Source of the DNA: Elusimicrobiota bacterium
GTDB taxonomy: Bacteria > Elusimicrobiota > Elusimicrobia > UBA1565
Direction: 5' to 3'
Length of the DNA stretch: 42,927 bases
Assembly (NCBI GenBank): GCA_016218495.1
Contig: JACRDU010000022.1
Span: forward strand, 1 to 42,927
The notes below the pieces were generated by a model. The model saw nothing but the letters and a program-made list of their open reading frames with translations. It ran no database searches and was not told where the DNA came from. Shown in pieces: positions 17,448-25,000 of the stretch (within the stretch, counting starts at the first letter, position 1; every line of letters starts with the position of its first letter). A program made the position numbers and the translations under genes.

Positions 17448-18106
17448 GAGGACCCGTCCCGGACCAGGCTGAGCTCGATGCGCCGGTTGCGGGCGCGGCC
17501 TTGCGCGGTGGCGTTGTCGGCCGCGGGGTGGAACTCCCCGTAGCCGCGGGCCCGGAAGCGCCCGGCCTGCAGGCCCTGCGCGCGGAAGAACTCGATGACG
17601 GCGAACGCCCGCGCCGCGGAGAGCTCCCAGTTGGTCTTGTGGCGGCCGCCGACGATGGGCAGCGGGTCGGTGTGCCCGGAGACCAGCACCGGGTTCGGGA
17701 CGCCGGAGAGCAGCTTGGCCAGCGGGGTGAGCGCGCGCAGCCCCTCGGCCGACAACCGGTCCGAGCCCTCCGCGAAGAGCACCGGGGCGGGCAGGGTGAG
17801 GTGGATGTAGCGGCGCGTGACGCGCACCCCCATCTCGTCGAGGGTCAGGCCGGCCATGGCCTTTTCCAGCTCGACGGCGAGCTTGGACTCCGTCAGGCGC
17901 TTTGCCGCGGCCGCGGCGTCCGAGGGGCGGGCCATCTCGGCCTGGACCTGGCTCAGGGCCTTGTCGGCGGCGGCGCCGTGCCTGGCGTAGGAGGTCACGA
18001 AGAGGGCCAGGAAGAGGATCATCAGGTTGCTCATGAGGTCCGCGTACGGGACCATCCAGAGCCCGGGGTTGAGCTCCTGAGGGACCCGTTCGGCGTCGCG
18101 GGCCAT
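17444..18106 (-). CDS. MotB-like stator protein, second copy (OmpA/MotB family)
   Basis: 220 residues. The start ATG overlaps the upstream stop by 1 nt (TGATG). One N-terminal membrane helix (~15-37) reads WMVPYADLMSNLMILFLALFV; Asp23 occupies the place of the proton-binding Asp (D32 in E. coli MotB). A helical linker leads to a C-terminal OmpA-like peptidoglycan-binding domain with SGHTDPLPIVGG, NWELSAARAFAVIEF and NRRIEL motifs. It differs in sequence from the neighbouring MotB-like protein, so the operon supplies two non-identical B subunits for one MotA. A heterodimeric stator plug is possible, or alternative stators. Confidence 0.88.
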   Translation of the reverse strand: MARDAERVPQELNPGLWMVPYADLMSNLMILFLALFVTSYARHGAAADKALSQVQAEMARPSDAAAAAKRLTESKLAVELEKAMAGLTLDEMGVRVTRRYIHLTLPAPVLFAEGSDRLSAEGLRALTPLAKLLSGVPNPVLVSGHTDPLPIVGGRHKTNWELSAARAFAVIEFFRAQGLQAGRFRARGYGEFHPAADNATAQGRARNRRIELSLVRDGSS

Positions 18107-18771
18107 CAGTCCTCCTCCGGGCGCAGCACGAGCAGCTCCACGCGCCGGTTCGCCGCCCGTCCCTCGGGGGTGGCGTTGGACGCGGAGGGGAGGAACTCCC
18201 CGTAGCCCGCGGCCACGAGTCGTCCGGGCGCCAGCCCTTCGGCCGCCAAGCGCTCCAGCACGGCATGGGAACGGGCGACGGAGAGCTCCCAGTTGGAGCG
18301 GTATTGGCCGCCGAGGACGGGCCTGTCGTCGGTATGGCCTTCGACCACGACCTCGTGCGGCGCGCCCTTGAGGGCCCGGGCGATGACGCCGAGCGGGAGG
18401 GCCGCCCCGGGCTCGAGGACGGCCCCGGCCGTCGGGAAGAGCATCGCGTCGCGCAGGCGGACCCGCACGCCGCGCTCGGTCCTCTGCAGCTCCACCTCGG
18501 CCGCCAGCCCGGCGGCCTCCAGCGCGCGGCGCAGGGCCGTCTCGGGGTCGGCGGAGGGTTCCGGGGAGGCGACGGGGGGCGCGGGGACGACGGCCTCCTC
18601 CGCGCGGAAGGCGCGCTCGAATGACGCCTTGGCCTCGGCGCCCTGCAGGGTGAGGGCGAACATGGCCAGGAAGAAGAGCATCAGGTTCGTCATCATGTCG
18701 CAGAGCACGATCAGCCACAGCGGGTTCTCTTCCATGCTCTCGGGGGAGACCCGGTGGAGGAAGGGAATCAT
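18106..18771 (-). CDS. MotB-like stator protein, first copy (OmpA/MotB family)
   Basis: 221 residues. The membrane helix (~17-42) contains LWLIVLCDMMTNLMLFFLAM, with Asp25 as the likely ion-binding residue. A Pro/Ala-rich linker (~55-75) precedes a helical region and the OmpA-like domain (~95-218) with EGHTDDRPVLGG, SNWELSVARSHAVLERL and NRRVEL, the residues expected to bind diaminopimelate of peptidoglycan. It begins 6 nt after the MotA stop. The presence of the OmpA domain argues for a MotB-type anchored stator and against ExbD/TolR. Confidence 0.88.
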   Translation of the reverse strand: MIPFLHRVSPESMEENPLWLIVLCDMMTNLMLFFLAMFALTLQGAEAKASFERAFRAEEAVVPAPPVASPEPSADPETALRRALEAAGLAAEVELQRTERGVRVRLRDAMLFPTAGAVLEPGAALPLGVIARALKGAPHEVVVEGHTDDRPVLGGQYRSNWELSVARSHAVLERLAAEGLAPGRLVAAGYGEFLPSASNATPEGRAANRRVELLVLRPEED

Positions 18772-18777
18772 GCGGGC

Positions 18778-19563
18778 TCAGGCCGGGACGCGATAGCCCT
18801 TGGCGCCGCCCTGGCGCAGCTGGAAGGAGAGGTAGGCCTCGAGCTTCTTGGCGATGAGCCAGGGGACCTCGCCGCGCACCAGGCACAGGGTCCCCTTGGC
18901 GATGAGCTCGCGGGCCAGGACCTCCTCGTCGGAATAGAAGTTCAGTTTGCTGGCGATGGGGAGGAACAGGAAGTTGGCCGCGAAGATGCCGTAGAAGGAC
19001 GCCGTCATCGCCACGGCCATCGACGCGCCCATCTCGTCGGGCTTGGTGATGTTGCGCAGGACGGCGACGACGCCGATCAGGGTGCCCAGGAGCCCGAAGA
19101 TGGGGGAGTAGGTGCCGGCGGCCTTGAAGATGCCGCTGACCTGGAGATGGCGGTGGCGCGTGGCCACGATGTCGCGCTCGCAGCGGTCGTTGATGGTCTC
19201 CTCGTCGAGCCCGTCGAGGACCATCTGCAGGCAGTCGCCCATGAACGGGTGCGGGAGCCCGCGCAATTCCGCGGCCAACGCGTCGGTCCCGTTGCGGCGC
19301 GCCGATTCGGCCAGGCGCACGAAGGTGCTGATGAGGAGGTTCGCGGGCGGGCGCTTGGGGGGGAAGAGCATCATCTTCACGGCGTTGGGGATGTGCTGGA
19401 TGGCCGACCAGGGGTAGCTGATCATGATCGACCCGACCGTGCCGCCGAAGATGAGGACGAAGGCCTCGAAGTTCAGCAGGTACTTCTGCATGTCCCCGTG
19501 GATGATGACGAACAGCACGACCCCGCCGCCGATGGCCGTCCCGAGCACCGTCATCAGGTCCAT
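18778..19563 (-). CDS. motA: MotA-like stator channel protein
   Basis: 261 residues, the size of flagellar MotA, with four predicted membrane helices (~8-23, ~30-50, ~145-170, ~182-205). It keeps the channel prolines in TYSPIFGLLGTLIG (Pro154) and FLPIASKL (Pro202), matching Pro173 and Pro222 of E. coli MotA. The cytoplasmic loop contains RLAESARRNGTDAL. By eye, Arg89 aligns with torque residue Arg90, while the position of Glu98 is Ala97, with Glu99 nearby. ATG starts 3 nt after the FliF-FliG fusion stop. The presence of rotor and stator genes in one operon supports a rotary function rather than a Tol/Exb energiser. Confidence 0.9.
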   Translation of the reverse strand: MDLMTVLGTAIGGGVVLFVIIHGDMQKYLLNFEAFVLIFGGTVGSIMISYPWSAIQHIPNAVKMMLFPPKRPPANLLISTFVRLAESARRNGTDALAAELRGLPHPFMGDCLQMVLDGLDEETINDRCERDIVATRHRHLQVSGIFKAAGTYSPIFGLLGTLIGVVAVLRNITKPDEMGASMAVAMTASFYGIFAANFLFLPIASKLNFYSDEEVLARELIAKGTLCLVRGEVPWLIAKKLEAYLSFQLRQGGAKGYRVPA

Positions 19564-19566
19564 GGG

Positions 19567-20979
19567 CTAGACCTGCGCTCCGGAGGCGGCGGGCGGGGGG
19601 AGCGCCGCCGGGGCGTCGTCGGGGCGCTGCAGGCGGACGGCCCCCTCCTTGACGAGCTGGGCCAAAGTGGTGAGGACGCGCTTCTGCTCCGAGGCCAGGC
19701 GGTCCCCGGAGAGCTCGGCCGCCAGCTCGATCTCCTGGCCCAGCCAGGCGCCCAGGCCGGCGGTGAGCTTCGGCATGACGCGGCCCTTGAGCTCCTGGTC
19801 CGAACGCAGGACGGCGGCCAGGCTGCGGATGGGGACGCGGCGGGAGAGGGTCTTGAGGTCGTTGGCGTCGAGCCAGGCGATGTCCTCCAGGCGGACGATG
19901 CGCCGCCCCAGGCGGGCCGCCGCCTCGGGGTCCTCTCCGCGCACGGCGTCCAGCATCTCCTGCTGCAGGGCGGCAGGGGCCTGGTCGAGGATCTCGGCCA
20001 GCTTGTCCTCGCCGCCCATCAGATAATCGATGCGCGCGCGCAGGGAATCCTCGATCTGGCGCACATTCTCCTCTTCGAGCTGGACCACCTTGCTCATGGC
20101 GCGGGCGACGTCCTGACGGGTCCCCAGGGGGAGGGCGCCGAGGACCTCTGTGGCCAGGACGGCCGGGAGATAATGGACGATGACGGCGGCGGTCTTGCCG
20201 GGGGCCTTGCGCAGCAAGAATTTGAGCATGGGGACGTGCCGTTCGCGCAGGAAGGAGAACGGCAGGTCTTCGTCTTCGGGCGGCGGCAGGGCCTCGCGCG
20301 GCTGGGGAGCGGCCTCGAGGGGGGGAGGAGGGCCGGTGTTGTCGACGGCGGCCCCGGGGATGGCCTGGACGGACTGGGGAGTGGAGCGGGCCATCCCGAC
20401 CTCGCGCAGCACGCCCAGCAGGGGGCGCAGGAAGCGTCCGTAGAGCAGGCCGACCCCCAGTACGGCGGCGAAGAGCCAGAGCAGGGAGACCACGGGGGCG
20501 GGCATCACCCAGTCCCGGGCGGCCGGGGCCGGCACGCCGACGGCGGCCTTGAGGGGCATCCGCTTGACCGTGACGGTGTCGCCCCTGGAAGACTCCAGCC
20601 CCAGCACGGATTCGGCGGTGCTCTGGACCAGGACGTCGGTGTCCGTCGGGACCGATTTGTCGAGGATGACCGTGGCGGAGATGCCCTTCACCATGGCCCG
20701 GTTGAGGGAAGCCAGGTCCTTGGCGATGGGCGTCTTGTCGAGGGGGACGCCGGGCAGGAGCTCGGTGATGCCGGACCTGGCCTCGGACGCCAGCGACAGG
20801 TCCACGATGACCAGCACATCGTCCGAGGCGAGGACCTTGCGCAGCACGCCCTGCAGGCGTGCCTCCTGGGCGCTCTCGAGCTGGACCTCCGTCTCCAGGT
20901 CTTGAGAAGCCTGGGCGCCGTGGGCGCAGGGCGCTCCCAAGGGCAACAGGGCCGCGGCGAGGGCTAGGTGTCGGGACAT
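19567..20979 (-). CDS. FliF (C-terminal part)-FliG fusion rotor protein
   Basis: 470 residues. A signal peptide (1-22) replaces the first membrane helix and the first ring-building domains of FliF. Residues ~30-145 match the C-terminal periplasmic part of FliF: a DVLVIVDLSLASEA strand, ISATVILDKSV, then SRGDTVTVKRMPL, the highly conserved end of that region. One membrane helix (~158-183) is followed by a Pro-rich cytoplasmic linker (~197-240). Residues ~248-345 resemble the FliG middle domain (AAVIVHYLP, ATEVLGALP, DKLAEILDQ). Residues ~346-450 resemble the FliG C-terminal domain (EDPEAAARLGRRIVRLEDIAWLDANDLKTL, EQKRVLTTLAQLVKEGAV). By eye, torque-helix charges of FliG (R281, D288, D289, R297) align with G, Q, E and S here. 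It is first in the motor operon, behind a strong promoter. Confidence 0.85.
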   Translation of the reverse strand: MSRHLALAAALLPLGAPCAHGAQASQDLETEVQLESAQEARLQGVLRKVLASDDVLVIVDLSLASEARSGITELLPGVPLDKTPIAKDLASLNRAMVKGISATVILDKSVPTDTDVLVQSTAESVLGLESSRGDTVTVKRMPLKAAVGVPAPAARDWVMPAPVVSLLWLFAAVLGVGLLYGRFLRPLLGVLREVGMARSTPQSVQAIPGAAVDNTGPPPPLEAAPQPREALPPPEDEDLPFSFLRERHVPMLKFLLRKAPGKTAAVIVHYLPAVLATEVLGALPLGTRQDVARAMSKVVQLEEENVRQIEDSLRARIDYLMGGEDKLAEILDQAPAALQQEMLDAVRGEDPEAAARLGRRIVRLEDIAWLDANDLKTLSRRVPIRSLAAVLRSDQELKGRVMPKLTAGLGAWLGQEIELAAELSGDRLASEQKRVLTTLAQLVKEGAVRLQRPDDAPAALPPPAASGAQV

Positions 20980-21014
20980 TGGTCGGGCGCCGGCCGGGCC
21001 GGTCCGCCCTCCCT

Positions 21015-21043
21015 TATATAGTCGGGTCGCGTTAAATTTTCAA
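21015..21043 (-). promoter_or_regulatory. Sigma-70-like promoter of the motor operon
   Basis: On the minus strand, TTGAAA (21,043-21,038), a 17-nt spacer and TATATA (21,020-21,015) lie upstream of the FliF-FliG gene. Transcription would start near 21,008, about 30 nt before ATG 20,979. The leader is GC-rich and has no well-spaced Shine-Dalgarno; GGGAGGG is too close to the predicted start point and too far from ATG. The AT-rich patch stands out from its surroundings. Confidence 0.75.
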
Positions 21044-21118
21044 GTCGCGATGGCGTCGGAGTTGTTTCATGGCTGGGAAGGCGTGGGCGCGAAGAAGGAC
21101 ATCCGAGGCCCGGGGCCC

Positions 21119-22012
21119 TCAGAAGCGGGCCGACAGCGACAGCCTCTGGGCATCGCCCAGGTCTCCGAAGGGCGTGAAGGAATAGTCCGCCCCGAAGGAC
21201 TTGAGCCTAAATCCCAGTCCCGCCCCAAGGCCCCCCAGCAACCCCATGGACGGCGAGCGGTTGCCCGAGTTGGCGGCGTAGCCGGCGCGTAGCGAGAGTG
21301 CCCCCAGGAAGGCGTACTCGGTGCCCAAAGCCAGCGAAGTACGCTTGTCGTGGGGCTCGTGACGGATGTCGAGGGCTAGGCCAAGCACGCCGGCCAGCCG
21401 GTAGGACGCCCCCGCCGAGACCATGAGCGGCAAGGCGTCCTCCTGCTCCAGGAACTTCATGCCCTGGCCGAGGTTCCGGACGGCCAGGCCGATGCTCAGC
21501 GGCCGTCCAGGAAGCTCCTTGCGCGCGCCTAGGTCCACCGCCACGGCCTGGGCCGAGTAGGGACCGATCTGGCTGCGCAGGAACTTGAGCGTCCCCCCGG
21601 CGGAGTACCCAGAGAAGCTCTTCGCCATCGTCACGCCGTAGGCGGCGTCCGAGGCGTCGAAGGACCCCGCGCGAGACCTGTCGGTGGCGCGCGCCTCGAT
21701 GCTCCCCACAGAGAGCCTCACAGCAGACACGCCCAAGCTCCCATACCTTGTGGGCGCCCCGAAGGCCAAGACGTCAAAGCGCGTCCCCGCCAGCCATTCG
21801 GCATGTCCCGCCGAGAGTTCGCGCCGTGCGAGCTTTGCCAGGCCCGCCGGGTTGAAGAAGACGCTGTCGGCCGAGCCCGCCGAGGCGCTCATGGCCCCGC
21901 CCAAAGCCGCCGAGCGGGCGGAGGGGTCTATTTTGAGGAAGGCAGCTACAGAGTCGAGCGAGGCCGCTGATGCAGTCACTCCAAACATCAAACAGAGGAA
22001 GATCGCCTTCAT
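21119..22012 (-). CDS. PorV/PorQ-family (UPF0164) outer-membrane protein
   Basis: 297 residues. The signal peptide (to ~16) is followed by the family signature: DPSARSAALGGAMSASAGSADSVFFNPAGLAKL, then repeated beta-barrel strands (YGSLGVSAVRLS, LSIGLAVRNLGQ, GVLGLALDIRHEP, LSLRAGYAANSG), ending LSLSARF with a terminal Phe. In Bacteroidota, PorV is the outer-membrane shuttle that receives type IX secretion cargo by its C-terminal domain; PorQ is related. The gene overlaps the stop of the giant cargo-like protein gene by ATGA, which fits a carrier encoded with its substrate. None of the other T9SS core genes (PorK, L, M, N, Sov) is in the window. Confidence 0.85.
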   Translation of the reverse strand: MKAIFLCLMFGVTASAASLDSVAAFLKIDPSARSAALGGAMSASAGSADSVFFNPAGLAKLARRELSAGHAEWLAGTRFDVLAFGAPTRYGSLGVSAVRLSVGSIEARATDRSRAGSFDASDAAYGVTMAKSFSGYSAGGTLKFLRSQIGPYSAQAVAVDLGARKELPGRPLSIGLAVRNLGQGMKFLEQEDALPLMVSAGASYRLAGVLGLALDIRHEPHDKRTSLALGTEYAFLGALSLRAGYAANSGNRSPSMGLLGGLGAGLGFRLKSFGADYSFTPFGDLGDAQRLSLSARF

Positions 22013-25000
22013 CGGACGACCGCCATTTTCCCAACACGCTTGATGGGGGCCTGCCCCGCCTTCTCCGCCGTCACGACGTAAAGATAGACCCCAGAGGGAA
22101 TGTGCCCGGCCCAGGAATACTCGTAGGCGAAGTGGGCGCCCATATCATCGTTCACCACCGACGGGCTGCCGTCCAAGGTCGTTTCGTGCACGGGAGTGCC
22201 CGCTATGTCGTAGATGCGGATGGTCACCCTGTCGGCCTTGCCCACGGCCACATGGATGGTGGGCTTCTGGCCGCCCACGGCGGGGTTGGGGAAGGCGTAG
22301 ACGGAGCGCAAAGAGAAGGTGGCCTCAGGGTCCGCCAAGAGGGACAAGGACCGGACGGGCGCCAGCACCTGATAGAGCGAGAAATGCGAGGTCTGTGCGC
22401 TGACGGTGTGGGCGTCCGCGTCGACGCGGGAAGCCAACGCCTCCCAAGCGCCCCTCTCCGCGTTCCAGTAATGGATTTTGAGTTCTTCCGGACGAAGGCC
22501 AGAAGCGAGGCCCGGGTCGTAGGGTAAGATGATGGTGACGGGCAGGGCGAAGAGCTGGCCGTGCGGTCCGAACTCGCGCGGGGCGGAAGCCGCGGTCAGG
22601 TTCTGGGAGGCCCGTTCGGCGACGCCGGCCTCGGGAGCCACCGCCACCGAGATGTCGAGGTCCTGGGCCAAGGCCCCTGCGGGGACTTCTACCGCCGCTC
22701 CGCCCGGCTCTTCAACGAAGCCGCCCTCCACGCGCCCCACCCGGGCCACCACGGGTTCCGCGCTCGCAGGCTCGGAGGCGTCCGAGGCCCGGAACCCGCC
22801 CTTGGGCTGGGTCATGGCGATGAGGACGGGGGTTCCAGGCAGGCCGAAGCCGGTGATTTGGTCTTCGTTGCGGTTCGCCACCAAGAGCTGTCCGTCGGCG
22901 GTGAAGACGGCCTGGGCGGGTTTGTGCAAGTCCGCTTGACCGAAGACAGCCAGCTCGCTCCCCAACGCCGCGTCGAAGGTTCTCACGCGGCCCGCCTTGG
23001 CATCCACCACGGCCAGGCAGGCGCCCGAGGGCGAAACGGCCAGGCCTTCGGGCCGCTCGAAGCCGGGGATGGTCTGGACGGGGTTGAAGTCGGCGTCGTA
23101 GCGCAGGACGCGCCTACCCTTCGAGTCGGCCACCCAGAACGCGCCTGAGCTTTCAGCCGCCAAGGCCATGGGGCGGGCTTCGTCTTCTTCCTCATCGTCG
23201 TCGTGCTCGCCGGCCGCTACGGTGGGCAGCGCCAGGCGCCTGAGCAGCGCTCCCGAGTCAGAGAAGACGACCACCTCCCCGGAATGCGCGTCGGCCACCA
23301 GGACTTTGCCTGGGACCAAGGCCACGGCCACGGGCTTCTCGAGGGATTTCTTCCCGCCGAATTCGAGCACTACCGTCCCGCTGGGGCTGAGCTTGACGAC
23401 TCTCTTGTTGTTCCGGTCCGCCACGAAGATGCTGCCCGAAGCATCGACCGCCAGGCCGCTGGGCTTGTTGAGCTTGAGGGAGCGGCGCTGGTCGCCGAAG
23501 GAGGCCAGGAGATTCCCCGAGGCATCGTAGACACGGACCAAGTCATGGCCCGTATCCGCCACATAGACCCTGTTGGGGGCCCAGGCCACGCCGCGCGGCT
23601 TGTTCAAGGCCTTCTTGCCGCCCAGGGCCAAGGTCTTGCTGGGCGCGCCGGCCTGCAAGAGCAGGGAAGCCGCAGCGGCGTTCTCGACGAGGTCCGAGGC
23701 CGTCAAGGTCAGCTCGAAGCTGCCCGTCTTGCCCGTGGCGTCCCAGACCCCGAGCAGGCCGTCGGTGTCCTGCGTGCCCGAGCCCAGCAGGGCCGGGCCG
23801 TCCTTGAGCGACCAACTCGCCATGTGGGCGTCGCTCACCGTGCCGCGCACCTGGACCCTGCCCTGGGCCAGGCGGCACAGGCCGGGCTCGTCGGGCCTGG
23901 GGAAGGCGAAGGCCGCGGCGGGCGGGGTGGCGTCGAGCACCAAAGCGGCGGCCTTGGGAGCCTCGGCGTTGCCGGCCCGGTCGGTGGAGAAGTACTGGAG
24001 CGCCTTGGCGCCGTCGGGGCCGGGCACCGCGAAGGTGCCCGAGTAGACCGTGTACTCTCCCAGTCCGAAGCGATAGCGCATATCGGCGACGCCGCTGGGG
24101 GCGCCCGACTCGGCACTGTCCTCGGCCGACAGCGACAGCGCGCTGGCCGCCGAGACCAAGGTCGAACCGTCGGGCAGACCGGCCTGGGGAGTCCCGACGA
24201 GGAGGGTCGTCTGAGGAGGGAGCGTGTCGCCCACGGCGACGCGCAGCACGAGCCCGGCGGCGTTGCCCAGGCGGTCGGCCGCGCTCAGCGCCAGCGTATG
24301 CAGCCCCGGTCCCAGCAACAGCCCTGCCGGGACCACGACGGGATTCCCGTCCAGGACGGCCGTGAAGGACGCCAAGCCCGAAGCGGCCCCGGCCGCCTCC
24401 GGGTCGGTTGCGCTCAGCGTCACGGTGACCGTGGCCGACAGGGTGCCGAAGCCGCCGGGGACGCTGAAGGTGCTCTGGTCGGCCGAGAATGTCAGGGTGG
24501 GGGGGGGTCCCGTCCACGAAGACGCGGGCTTCCTTGAGGGGTTCGGCGTTGCCGCTCCTGTCCAGGGAATGGAATTCAAGGTGGATGTCCCCCTCGGGCA
24601 AAGCGAAAGGCGCGTTATAAACGGTTTCCGGACCGACCCCTCCTCTATATCGGGTGGCGGCCACGCCCGAGGGCGTCCCCCCGAGGGGGGCTAGGTCCTG
24701 GGCGCTCAGGACCCCCGAGGAGCCTCCAACGGCGAACAGCCTGCCTTCGAGCACGGCGCTGGAGCCCAGGACAGAGAAGGCCGTGAGGGGAGGGGCGGTG
24801 TCGCGCACCATGGGGGCGTAGAGGGAGGTGTGGAGGATTTCGCCCGAGACCTGGTAGAGCCCGCTCTCTAGAAGGGCCAGGGTCTGGTTGAAGATGGAGG
24901 CAGTGGACCAGTTCATGGTCTGGATGTCGTAGGTATAGATGGCCACGGAGGCCGAGTCGACGAGGACCGGGTCGAAAGTGAAGCTGATGAGGGCGGGGGC

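Noticed and set aside
17448-18266. N-terminal extension of the TPR protein
   Set aside because: It is out-of-frame reading of the MotB-like genes; GTG 17,447 is followed at once by a signal peptide.
17444-19563. ZorA/ZorB of a Zorya defence system
   Set aside because: The MotA-like protein has no long cytoplasmic tail, there are no ZorC, ZorD or ZorE genes, and a rotor gene precedes it.
17444-19563. ExbBD or TolQR energiser
   Set aside because: Both B subunits carry OmpA-type peptidoglycan domains, MotA has MotA size and channel prolines, and no TonB or TolA gene is present.
18754-20967. A 737-codon open frame on the plus strand
   Set aside because: It lies antisense to the motA, motB and FliF-FliG genes, which have clear family motifs; the antisense protein is compositionally odd.
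21107-21122. GC-rich hairpin at the end of the PorV-like gene as a terminator
   Set aside because: The arms are imperfect, the loop is too small, it overlaps the stop codon and no T-run follows.
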